A stretch of DNA of 64,000 bases from Rhizobium sp. R711 (lineage in GTDB: Bacteria > Pseudomonadota > Alphaproteobacteria > Rhizobiales > Rhizobiaceae): assembly GCF_002211365.1 (NCBI RefSeq), contig NZ_LOKZ01000001.1, forward strand, positions 434,001 to 498,000, written 5' to 3'. Under the pieces are notes generated by a model. It was not told where the DNA came from. It saw nothing but the letters and a program-made list of their open reading frames with translations, and did no database searches. The first letter of the stretch is position 1, and every line of letters starts with the position of its first letter. Of the stretch, positions 56,306-64,000 are shown piece by piece. The position numbers and the translations under genes are program-made.

Positions 56306-58231
56306 ATGCGAGCGGTTTCCGACAGGTACGTTCGAAGCATTCTTGATTTGCCACGGCCCGCCAAGCGTGTGTTGGCGCTGCTGGTCGATTCATGCCTTTG
56401 CATCCTGACGATCTGGCTGGCCTTCTGCTTTCGCTTGAATGATTGGGTGACGCTTACAGGGATGCAGCTTGTCACAATCCCGGTGTCGCTTCTTATTGCC
56501 CTGCCGATCTTCATCACGATGGGGCTTTACCGGGCAATCTTCCGCTTTCTCGGATGGTCGGCGTTCATCACGGTCATCAAGGCGATCACGATTTATGGCC
56601 TTGCATTCATGGTCATTTTTACCGCCATCAGCTTCCCGGGAATACCGCGCACGATCGGCATTATGCAGCCCTTGCTGTTGCTGTTGGCTATTGGTCTGTC
56701 CCGCTTTATGGCGAGATATTTCCTGAGTGAGGCCTACAAGCGGATCCTGCGACAGAACAAGCAGACCAACATGCTTATCTATGGTGCTGGATCCGGAGGC
56801 AGGCAGGTCGCTGGCGCGCTCAGCGGCAGCGCTGACTTCAAGGTCGTTGGCTATCTCGACGACGACAAGAGCCTGCATGGAAGCCTCATCGGCGGCGCCA
56901 CGGTCTACGATCCCGAGAAAATCGTTGAACTGACCGCGCGGCTCAACGTACGCACGATCCTCCTGGCTCTTCCTAAAATCGATCGGTCGCGCCGCAACGA
57001 AATCCTGGAGCAGCTTCGTGGCGCCCGTGTGGCCGTTCGCACGGTCCCCGACTTGAATGCTCTGGCCGGCGGTCAGGCAGAATTCACGGACCTGCAGGAA
57101 CTCGACATCGAGGATCTGCTTGGCCGCGCGCCCGTTCGCCCGGATCAGGCACTGCTGGAACGCAACATTCGCGGTCGGGTGGTCATGGTAACCGGCGCAG
57201 CCGGATCAATCGGCAGCGAACTCTGCCGGGGGCTCGCACGCCTGAAGCCGGCGGCGTTGCTGATCCTCGATCAGAATGAATATGGGCTTTACGCCCTTGA
57301 GAACGAACTGCTGGGCTCCAACACCGATAGCAGGCTGCAGATCGTGCCCCTGCTTGCAAGCGTTTGCGACGAGCTTCGTATTCAGAAGATCATGGAGACC
57401 TGGCGGCCAAACACCGTCTATCACGCAGCAGCATACAAGCATGTGCCGTTGGTCGAAAAGAATCCAGTCGAAGGGGTGAAAACAAACGTTTTTGGCACTG
57501 CTGCGGTGGCGCGAGCGGCGATCAATACCGGCGCAGAACGGTTCATTCTGATCAGCACGGACAAGGCTGTCAGGCCGACCAATGTCATGGGCGCGACCAA
57601 GCGACTGGCGGAAATGGCGCTCCAGGGATTGGCGGCAGAAGGCGCCAAAACCGTCCTCACCATGGTGCGATTTGGCAACGTATTGGGATCGTCCGGATCG
57701 GTTGTTCCCTTGTTCCGCCAACAAATTCGCCAGGGCGGCCCCATTACGCTGACGCATCCCGAGATCATCCGCTACTTCATGACGGTGCCGGAGGCAACGG
57801 AACTCGTGATCCAGGCGGGGTCCATGGCCAGGGGCGGCGACGTCTTCGTTCTCGACATGGGCGAACCGGTGAAGATTATCGATCTTGCTCGTCGGATGGT
57901 AGAGCTATCCGGCCTCACCATCAAAGACGAGCGAAATCCGGGTGGCGACATCAGTATTGTCACGACTGGCCTGCGTCCGGGAGAGAAACTGTACGAAGAA
58001 TTGCTGATTGGCGACAATCCCGAGCCGACCGAACATCCCAAGATAATGCGTGCGCGGGAACGATTTGTCGCCTGGCAGACTCTGGCGCCGAAACTTCGGC
58101 AATTGGGCTCAGCGGCCGACGGGGGAGATGTGGAGGAGCTGCGTCGCATCCTGAGCGAGCTTGTGCAGGATTATCGCCCGTTCGATGGAGTGGTCGATCT
58201 CGTCTCCCTTCGCCAGGGCGTCTCCCAATGA
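56306..58231 (+). CDS. Membrane-bound UDP-GlcNAc 4,6-dehydratase (WbpM/WreV-like)
   Basis: A 641-residue polysaccharide enzyme with four N-terminal membrane segments (about 22-135), a first dinucleotide fold (GAGSGGRQ, 160-167), and a catalytic Rossmann domain (TGAAGSIG, 296-303; VYHAAAYKHVPLVE). The active site reads STDK at 417-420 with MGATK at 428-432, the Tyr-to-Met form seen in large WbpM-type dehydratases. It makes UDP-4-keto-6-deoxy-GlcNAc, the precursor of QuiNAc. With the next two genes it matches the WreV-WreQ-WreU pathway of R. etli. Confidence 0.88.
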   Translation: MRAVSDRYVRSILDLPRPAKRVLALLVDSCLCILTIWLAFCFRLNDWVTLTGMQLVTIPVSLLIALPIFITMGLYRAIFRFLGWSAFITVIKAITIYGLAFMVIFTAISFPGIPRTIGIMQPLLLLLAIGLSRFMARYFLSEAYKRILRQNKQTNMLIYGAGSGGRQVAGALSGSADFKVVGYLDDDKSLHGSLIGGATVYDPEKIVELTARLNVRTILLALPKIDRSRRNEILEQLRGARVAVRTVPDLNALAGGQAEFTDLQELDIEDLLGRAPVRPDQALLERNIRGRVVMVTGAAGSIGSELCRGLARLKPAALLILDQNEYGLYALENELLGSNTDSRLQIVPLLASVCDELRIQKIMETWRPNTVYHAAAYKHVPLVEKNPVEGVKTNVFGTAAVARAAINTGAERFILISTDKAVRPTNVMGATKRLAEMALQGLAAEGAKTVLTMVRFGNVLGSSGSVVPLFRQQIRQGGPITLTHPEIIRYFMTVPEATELVIQAGSMARGGDVFVLDMGEPVKIIDLARRMVELSGLTIKDERNPGGDISIVTTGLRPGEKLYEELLIGDNPEPTEHPKIMRARERFVAWQTLAPKLRQLGSAADGGDVEELRRILSELVQDYRPFDGVVDLVSLRQGVSQ

Positions 58232-58284
58232 CGGCCTGCACTAAGGAATTGGGTTGCATATTGCCGTCGGTTCGGGGCTGAAAA

Positions 58285-59196
58285 ATGCTCCTTGTTACCG
58301 GCGCAACCGGCTTTGTCGGTCGAAATCTTCAGCAGGTACTTCGCACCCGTGACGTCGCCTATAGGGCCGCTTGCCGTTCAGCTCAGCCAGGATGTGCCTG
58401 CGTCGGGGAGATTGATGGCGCAACGGATTGGACGGCCGCCTTGCCTGGCATTGATTGCGTCATCCATCTCGCCGCGGCAAACCAGAACGTCATCGATGCA
58501 GCAAGCGTTGGGGCCGACGTTTTCAGAAACGTGAATACCGACGGGACCATCAACCTTGCCAGGCAAGCCGCCGCCTCGGGGGTCAAACGGTTCGTCTTCA
58601 TCAGCACCATCAAGGTGAATGGAGAACAATCGATCAAAGGGCGTCCGTTCACTCCACACGATTTACCGGATCCGGCGAGCGAATACGCTGCCTCAAAGCT
58701 TGAAGCCGAACAGGCACTGATTGCGCTCTCCAGAACATCTGGCATCGAGATCGTCATCATTCGTCCGACGCTGGTTTATGGACGAGGAGCAGTCGGAAGC
58801 TTCCGAGCTCTGACGAAGCTCCTTCAAAGCGGGATTCCCCTGCCCGTGGCCTCGATCGCCAATCGACGATCCATGATACATGTGGAAAATCTTGCCGATC
58901 TCATCATGACAGCAGCATTTCATCCGGCGGCAGCAGGTCAGATATTGCTGGCAAGCGACGACGAGGCAGTCTCGACGCCCGAATTGTTAAGGCGGCTCGC
59001 GGCTGCGATGGGCCGTTCGCCACGACTGGTTCCGTGTCCTCCTGCCATCCTGCATCTGCTGGGCAGGGCAACTGGCAAAGGGGACCTCGTAAGCCGCCTT
59101 ACCGATTGGCTGGAGGTGGACATGTCGCATACACGCGGGTTATTGGACTGGACGCCGCCCCTTGACATGCGGACCGCCCTGAAGCGCTCGTTTTGA
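58285..59196 (+). CDS. NAD(P)-dependent sugar 4-reductase (WreQ/WbpV-like)
   Basis: A 303-residue extended short-chain dehydrogenase. TGATGFVG (5-12) binds the cofactor; Ser107 and Tyr134-xxx-Lys138 (SEYAASKLEAE) form the catalytic set. It resembles the WbpV/WreQ group that reduces the 4-keto sugar to UDP-QuiNAc. Placement right after the 4,6-dehydratase supports this over a general 4-epimerase role. Confidence 0.8.
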   Translation: MLLVTGATGFVGRNLQQVLRTRDVAYRAACRSAQPGCACVGEIDGATDWTAALPGIDCVIHLAAANQNVIDAASVGADVFRNVNTDGTINLARQAAASGVKRFVFISTIKVNGEQSIKGRPFTPHDLPDPASEYAASKLEAEQALIALSRTSGIEIVIIRPTLVYGRGAVGSFRALTKLLQSGIPLPVASIANRRSMIHVENLADLIMTAAFHPAAAGQILLASDDEAVSTPELLRRLAAAMGRSPRLVPCPPAILHLLGRATGKGDLVSRLTDWLEVDMSHTRGLLDWTPPLDMRTALKRSF

Positions 59197-59239
59197 GAGC
59201 TTGGCCGGCAAATTCTGATCTAGGAACTCAAATCTCCCG

Positions 59240-59818
59240 ATGCTCTACGGCTTTAACAGATTTCTGAAGCGACTGTTTGATATCTGCGCTGCAGGCCTCG
59301 GACTTGTCGTTCTCTCTCCGGTCTTCATTGTCCTCGTGTTCCTTGTGCGCAAATCATCCCCCGGCGGCGCGCTTTTTCTTCAGGAGCGCGTGGGCAGGAG
59401 CGAGGTGCCATTTGTCTGCATCAAGTTCCGAACGATGGCCGCAGGCTCTCCCAACGTCGGCTCTCATGATGCCGCGTCGTCCTGGATCACGCCGCTTGGT
59501 CGGAAGCTGCGAACATACAAGCTCGACGAATTGCCGCAATTGATCAACGTTTTGCGCGGCGACATGAGTTTTGTTGGACCTCGCCCGTGTCTGCCATCGC
59601 AACATGACGTGATCGCTGCACGGCGCAAACGTCAGGTATTTTCGGTAAGACCCGGCATAACCGGACTGGCCCAGCTTCAGGGAATCGACATGTCAACGCC
59701 TGAAGCTCTCGCAGAAGCCGATGCCCGCTACATTCAAAAGGCTGGCTTTTGGCAGGATGTTATTCTCGTACTTGGCACTCTGGCAGGCCGTGGCACCGGA
59801 GACGCTGCCGCAAAATAG
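59240..59818 (+). CDS. Initiating sugar-1-phosphate transferase (WreU/PglC-like)
   Basis: A 192-residue short polyprenyl-phosphate glycosyl-1-phosphate transferase. It has one re-entrant/membrane helix (DICAAGLGLVVLSPVFIVLV), then the core FVCIKFRTMAAGSP, KLRTYKLDELPQLINVLRG and DMSFVGPRPCLP, the typical motif set with the Asp-Glu of the DELPQ catalytic region. It should start O-unit synthesis by moving a sugar phosphate, probably QuiNAc-1-P, onto undecaprenyl phosphate. Confidence 0.87.
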   Translation: MLYGFNRFLKRLFDICAAGLGLVVLSPVFIVLVFLVRKSSPGGALFLQERVGRSEVPFVCIKFRTMAAGSPNVGSHDAASSWITPLGRKLRTYKLDELPQLINVLRGDMSFVGPRPCLPSQHDVIAARRKRQVFSVRPGITGLAQLQGIDMSTPEALAEADARYIQKAGFWQDVILVLGTLAGRGTGDAAAK

Positions 59819-59939
59819 AGCCAGCCCAAGATCGCGCCGGCCACCAACCTTAAAGCCGAACGTCGACAACGACGCTATCGGGCCCGCGCCATCTGCGTTA
59901 AAAGAATGAGCAATGAGGGGTAGCGGAGAAAGAATTGCC

Positions 59940-60377
59940 ATGGCGCCCTTGGAAGTACAAAAACCCATGCCGATGACAACGCGGGGCTCTTGTCATTGCG
60001 GAGCGGTTCACTGGGAGTTTCGAGGCACCATTCCTGACGCGACGATCTGCAACTGTACTGTCTGCCGGCGCTATGGTGTTTTGTGGGCCTATGCGTACGA
60101 CGGCCAGGGAATTCACGTAGAGGACAAGTCTGATGCACTCACGGCTTATATTCGCGGTTCACGGGCGCTATCCTTCAACTTCTGTCGTCACTGCGGTAAC
60201 CTCGTCAGCTGGCGCGCCTTGAGGCCGAGCCAAAACGGCCAGACGAGAATTGCAGTCAACCTTCGTCTCGCCGAACCTGATGAGGTGGGCGATATTCGCC
60301 TGCAACGCTTTGATGGTCTTCATAGTTTCGAGGATCTGCCACCCGATGCGCGCAAGGTAGCTGATGTTTTGTTCTAG
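59940..60377 (+). CDS. GFA-family (glutathione-dependent formaldehyde-activating-like) zinc protein
   Basis: A 145-residue protein with the GFA/CENP-V zinc-binding cysteines: GSCHCGAVHWE, TICNCTVCRRYG and FNFCRHCGNLVSW. I chose the ATG at 59940 because GGAGA lies 10 bases upstream; in-frame ATGs exist at 59913 and 59967. Most GFA members have no proven activity on formaldehyde, so the substrate stays open. Confidence 0.82.
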   Translation: MAPLEVQKPMPMTTRGSCHCGAVHWEFRGTIPDATICNCTVCRRYGVLWAYAYDGQGIHVEDKSDALTAYIRGSRALSFNFCRHCGNLVSWRALRPSQNGQTRIAVNLRLAEPDEVGDIRLQRFDGLHSFEDLPPDARKVADVLF

Positions 60378-60388
60378 GCCAGGGCTTT

Positions 60389-61447
60389 TCAGTTGTCAGG
60401 CAAGGCAAAGACGGCGCAGGGCTCGGCAATGCCCCTCAAGGTGTGCCTGCCCAGAAAAACCAGGGTCGCGGAGACCTCCGCTTTGACTGCGCCGGACAAT
60501 AATACGGTGTGTCCGAGAGGTTTGCACAAGCCCTCGAGTCGGCTGACCAGATTGACCGCCGGCCCGATCGCGGTGAAGTCCAGCCGGTCTGCAGCACCAA
60601 TATTGCCCCAAAGAATTTCCCCGAAATGAAGCGCCACACCAAAGGGCAATGACGGCAATCCCTGGCCGTTTCGAATGGTATCGAGATGCATCATGCCCGC
60701 GCGAGCAGAGCCTGCCGCACGCAGTGCCGCCTCGCAGGCGCTCCCCGGCGTGCTTGTGACAGGGAAAATCGCCAGCACGCCATCCCCCATGAACTTCAGC
60801 ACCTCTCCGCCGAAGGCGTGCACTGCACCGGCGATCCGATCAAACCAAGCGTCGAGCGTGGTGATCATCACCGCCGGTTCTGTCGCTTCAGAGAGCGCCG
60901 TAAAATCTCGCAGATCTGCACACAGCAGCGCGGCGCTGATCGTCTCGCCCAAGCCGCGGGATAGGGCACCGGCCTGAACCCGGGAAGCACTCCGCCGGCC
61001 GAGATAGGCTTCGAGAAGCGCGGCTGATCCTGCCCTTGCCGCGAGTGCCGCCAGGGAAGGAGCGGCAAAGCGTGCGGCCAGGCGCAATTCGGCTATTTCG
61101 TCAGGGGCAAACGCACGTGTTCCCGCCCATCCGAGCACCGGACCATCCAGCTCCAGCCCCACTCTATCCTCGTGAACAGCCCCAAGCCCGCTCAGCCATT
61201 CATGCCCGGCCTGAGTGGGCACGGTATCGACAAAGCTTAGCGCCTCGATAACGGCGCCGGTTTCGACCCGCCACAACCATGTCCGGCGGGCGATGATCGG
61301 GTGCGGCGCCGCAATCGTCAGGGCGCCGCCGGCCAGCGGTAACCCATCCGCCAGCAGCCGACGTCCCATTTCAGCCAGAAAGCTTTCGGGATCGGGTGAT
61401 GTGCCGGCTTCATCGACCAGCCATGCGATTACGGTGGGCAGATCCAT
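60389..61447 (-). CDS. Class III adenylate/guanylate cyclase
   Basis: A 352-residue soluble cyclase with a unique N-terminal region (about 1-150) and a catalytic domain (about 170-348). Both metal-binding aspartates are present (Asp178 in CADLRDFTALSE, Asp222 in FMGDGVLAIF), with the substrate lysine at 218 and LDFTAIGPAVNLVSRLEG supplying transition-state Asn and Arg. Active cAMP synthesis is likely. Rhizobia encode many such cyclases with varied N-terminal sensors; this sensor is not recognised. Confidence 0.88.
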   Translation of the reverse strand: MDLPTVIAWLVDEAGTSPDPESFLAEMGRRLLADGLPLAGGALTIAAPHPIIARRTWLWRVETGAVIEALSFVDTVPTQAGHEWLSGLGAVHEDRVGLELDGPVLGWAGTRAFAPDEIAELRLAARFAAPSLAALAARAGSAALLEAYLGRRSASRVQAGALSRGLGETISAALLCADLRDFTALSEATEPAVMITTLDAWFDRIAGAVHAFGGEVLKFMGDGVLAIFPVTSTPGSACEAALRAAGSARAGMMHLDTIRNGQGLPSLPFGVALHFGEILWGNIGAADRLDFTAIGPAVNLVSRLEGLCKPLGHTVLLSGAVKAEVSATLVFLGRHTLRGIAEPCAVFALPDN

Positions 61448-61501
61448 GCCTCGATCATGCCATTCCGAATGTGAACTGTCATCGGCCAGCGCGAAGCTCC
61501 G

Positions 61502-61948
61502 CTACGTCCGACCAGCAAAGCGATCTGGACCGGGATCGCGTCCAGCGGCGCATTGCGCCAATCTGCCGATATAATGTTCCCAGCCTTCGGCGTGGCCTGC
61601 ACATTGCTCGGCATTGGGCAGCCCGCTATGGGTCAGGCGCAACAGGGTTCCGTCCGGCTTTTCGATCAGGTCGATTTCCACAAGACTTGAGCCGGGCGGG
61701 ACGATCTCGCTTCCATCCCATCCAAAGCTGTAGGCAAGCCGGTGGACAGGTACAACCTCGCGAAAGGAGCCTCTTGCAAATCGGGCACCGGTGACATTGA
61801 CGAGGTAAAGGCCTCCAGGCTGCGGCTCGACTTGTGCCTCGGTTCCCATCCAGCGCAGAATCTTTTCCGGATCAGTGAGCAAGGCAAAGACCGCCGAAGG
61901 CGGCGCCGAGATATGCGTCTCGCGGTGGACGACAAGGGGCTCGGACAT
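61502..61948 (-). CDS. SRPBCC/AHSA1-family protein
   Basis: A 148-residue helix-grip protein. The ATG at 61948 follows GGAGGAG; the longer frame to 62077 is not supported. VHRETHISAPPSAVFALLTD and PGGLYLVNVTGARFARGSF are typical of the AHSA1-like group, as is GWEHYIGRLAQCAAG near the end. These bind hydrophobic ligands and often pair with ArsR regulators; none is adjacent. Confidence 0.82.
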   Translation of the reverse strand: MSEPLVVHRETHISAPPSAVFALLTDPEKILRWMGTEAQVEPQPGGLYLVNVTGARFARGSFREVVPVHRLAYSFGWDGSEIVPPGSSLVEIDLIEKPDGTLLRLTHSGLPNAEQCAGHAEGWEHYIGRLAQCAAGRDPGPDRFAGRT

Positions 61949-62303
61949 CAACTCCTCCTTCGACTGTATGCTATGACAACGGATGGACCAACCGCTCCTC
62001 TCAGAGCTCTCCATGACAGGAGATAGGAATGACAGTTTCCTCAGCAAGGGCGCAATCTCGTGAAAATGGGTCGACAACTCGACCGCAGGTTGCCATCAGC
62101 TTAACGCCTGACGCCCGCTCCTGCCGCCAGTCGCTGTAAGGTGGTCATGCTCGCTTTCCCAATCACAAGCACGCCTTGGGCTTTTCAGGTGAAGGTTTCA
62201 TGTCGGCCGAAGGCGGCACGCTCGCCCTCTATCTCACGATGGGGAGTAGACCGCCGGGCCGTGTTGTGGCGTATTCTTCCACGAGATCGCAAGGAACTGA
62301 AGG
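61949..62303. other. Intergenic region between SRPBCC and ChaA genes
   Basis: About 355 bp between divergent genes. Promoters should lie here. No convincing gene, hairpin or operator seen. Confidence 0.5.
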
Positions 62304-63434
62304 ATGAACTCGGTCGTGGCCTTGTCGCAACGCGTAAGGTTGGAACTCCTGCGCCGGGAATGGCTGCTTGCGGCCAGCATCGCGACGAGTGCCGTGTTCT
62401 TGCTTTTCAGCGACGCGATCTTTGGACTGCTGTCAAATCCCCTATGGCTTTCGGCTATCTTTACCTGGCTTTTTTCAATTGTGCTTGGTTGCGCATTGTC
62501 AGTCGTGCGTCACGCCGACCACCTCGCGGAGCGACTGGGAGAGCCTTACGGGACGCTCATTCTGACGCTTGCAATCACATCAATCGAGGTGATGGCCATT
62601 ACGGCGGTCATGCGACATGGCGAAAACAACCCAACGCTGGTGCGCGACACTCTTTTTGCCGTCGTAATGATCATCCTTAACGGCATGGTCGGCCTGTCCC
62701 TGCTGGTTGGTGGCTGGCGACGTCATGAGCAGCACCACAATCTGCAGGGCGCCAACGCCTATCTGGGCGTCATCGTGCCTCTGGCAACCCTCAGCATGAT
62801 CATGCCGAATTTTACACATCCGACAAACGGGCCGCCCTATTCAACCGTTCAGCAAACGGTGCTCGCCTTCATATCCGTTGGTCTTTATGGCGTGTTCCTG
62901 ACCCTGCAGACTGGCCGCCACAAAGGCTTCTTCATCGATGATACGGGGGAGGCAACGGCAGAGCACATCAAAACCGCAGAAGGACCCCTGTGGTTTCCAG
63001 TGATGTTGCTGGTCGCCTATATGGCTCTCGTCGTCTTCCTGGTCGAGCAGCTCGCCGCGCCAATCGATTATTTCATCGAGACGCTTCGTGCTCCGGCAGC
63101 ACTGGGCGGCGTCATCATGGCTGTCCTTGTCGCGACACCGGAGGCAATCAGCGCCGTGCGAGCCTCGGTTGCCAACCGTCTGCAACGGTCGGTCAACATC
63201 TTCCTGGGCTCGGTCCTGTCCACGATCGGACTGACTGTGCCCGCGATGCTGGTCATCAGCCACCTAACCGGTCATCACGTCGTGCTTGGACTGGAGCGCA
63301 CCGACACTGTGATGCTCGTACTGACACTGGCCCTCAGCATCATCACCTTTGCGAGCGGCCGCACGCATCTCATGCAAGGTGCCGTACACCTCGTTCTGTT
63401 CGTGGCATACGTCCTGCTGATCTTTGAAGTTTAA
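62304..63434 (+). CDS. chaA: Ca2+/H+ (Na+/H+) antiporter ChaA-like
   Basis: A 376-residue inner-membrane cation/proton antiporter of the CaCA group. The ATG follows AAGGA. About eleven hydrophobic segments lie in two halves, each with an acidic exchange motif: AITSIEVMAITAVM in the first and AVLVATPEAISAVRASVANR in the second. An acidic loop between them holds KGFFIDDTGEATAEH. Its role is export of calcium or sodium in exchange for protons. Confidence 0.9.
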   Translation: MNSVVALSQRVRLELLRREWLLAASIATSAVFLLFSDAIFGLLSNPLWLSAIFTWLFSIVLGCALSVVRHADHLAERLGEPYGTLILTLAITSIEVMAITAVMRHGENNPTLVRDTLFAVVMIILNGMVGLSLLVGGWRRHEQHHNLQGANAYLGVIVPLATLSMIMPNFTHPTNGPPYSTVQQTVLAFISVGLYGVFLTLQTGRHKGFFIDDTGEATAEHIKTAEGPLWFPVMLLVAYMALVVFLVEQLAAPIDYFIETLRAPAALGGVIMAVLVATPEAISAVRASVANRLQRSVNIFLGSVLSTIGLTVPAMLVISHLTGHHVVLGLERTDTVMLVLTLALSIITFASGRTHLMQGAVHLVLFVAYVLLIFEV

Positions 63435-63560
63435 CGATTGATCACCGCGCGCCCGATGCTTTCGCGATCAGCACCGATCGCACGTTAAGGCCGCACAATC
63501 ACCGGGGCGGTGGGTTTCAGTTCAGATACCCACCGCCGCGCGGCCGGACGATGGACTGCC

Positions 63561-63920
63561 TCAGGCGTGGGCGTGCGGATGATGAACGTCCCAGACCGCC
63601 CACAGTGACACGGCAGCAACGAGTATACCGATTACGACAACCGTCCACATCGCACTCGCACTGGCCGCAAAACCGAGCAACCAGGGCGACGCGATCAGCC
63701 AGAGGCCGAGCACGAGATTTGCCCATTCCTCCCATTCGGAAAATACCGACAATGCTGCTGTGGCCAGCGCACCAAGCAGAATGGCAACGATCCAGGCGTT
63801 CCAACTCGGCATTGCTTCAGCCGCAAACCCCATGATCCATGGTGAGACAAACAAGCAAACCGCCAGAATGAGGTTAGCCCAATCCTGCCTTTTCCTTCCT
63901 TCCATCAGAGTGATTGCCAT
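63561..63920 (-). CDS. SPW-repeat small membrane protein
   Basis: A 119-residue protein with two SPW repeats: ANLILAVCLFVSPWIMGFAA (about 15-34) and ANLVLGLWLIASPWLLGFAA (about 67-86), each beginning a two-helix hairpin, so four membrane segments. The ATG at 63920 has GGGAGG upstream. It ends in a His-rich tail (VHHPHAHA) that could bind metal. Function of the family is unknown. Confidence 0.85.
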   Translation of the reverse strand: MAITLMEGRKRQDWANLILAVCLFVSPWIMGFAAEAMPSWNAWIVAILLGALATAALSVFSEWEEWANLVLGLWLIASPWLLGFAASASAMWTVVVIGILVAAVSLWAVWDVHHPHAHA

Positions 63921-64000
63921 GATGACCTCCCATTTGAAGCCGACTAGGCGTCGCGTGAAACATCACGCTTAAGTCTATGATTTGGTAAGCTGTATGGCTT

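Overview
The window looks like part of a Rhizobium genome (R. leguminosarum/R. etli type). Supporting signs are a heat-shock groESL pair under a CIRCE element, SyrB-like regulators, several solute-binding-protein ABC operons, a RIME-like intergenic palindrome, panCB, and O-antigen genes resembling the R. etli QuiNAc set. In R. etli and R. leguminosarum, panCB lies on a large plasmid, so this is plausibly a large plasmid or chromid. The sequence alone cannot settle that, since no replication or conjugation genes are present.

Layout. 0-12 kb: a secreted alpha/beta hydrolase, small rhizobial proteins, a duplicated DUF6328 membrane protein, groES-groEL, two SyrB-like proteins and a tail-specific protease. 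12-18.4 kb: a two-permease CUT2 sugar ABC operon facing a LacI-family regulator, with a DUF1275 relic at its end. 19-22.5 kb: a LysR-flanked operon of a DsbA-like protein, an NAD(P)-binding protein and an unusual MBL-fold protein. 22.5-25 kb: a decay zone with fragments of an idonate-type dehydrogenase and an HxlR regulator, and a broken ~800 bp duplicate of the MBL gene. 25-32.6 kb: a CUT1 sugar operon (binding protein, two permeases, LacI regulator, RbsD/FucU mutarotase, ribokinase) with its ATPase divergent.

33.5-46.2 kb is the most distinctive part. A nitrate/taurine-type ABC transporter with a Tat-exported binding protein is followed by an opposite-strand GntR regulator. Next comes a tightly coupled operon: BMP-type binding protein, two permeases, biuret amidohydrolase (biuH), ATPase, a second cysteine hydrolase (triuret-hydrolase-like), a cupin and allophanate hydrolase (atzF). 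Together these predict uptake of urea oligomers and their stepwise hydrolysis to ammonia and CO2 as a nitrogen source, without urease or cyanuric acid hydrolase in the window.

46.5-54 kb: a sugar O-acetyltransferase, a HI0933-type flavoprotein, panB-panC, a J-domain protein, a Tim44-like protein, a YbaK deacylase and a DeoR regulator. 54-60 kb: an O-antigen set (GT25, ligase/polymerase, 4,6-dehydratase, 4-reductase, initiating sugar-1-P transferase). 60-64 kb: a GFA enzyme, an adenylate cyclase, an SRPBCC protein, a ChaA antiporter and an SPW membrane protein. No tRNA, rRNA, CRISPR or complete insertion sequence was seen.
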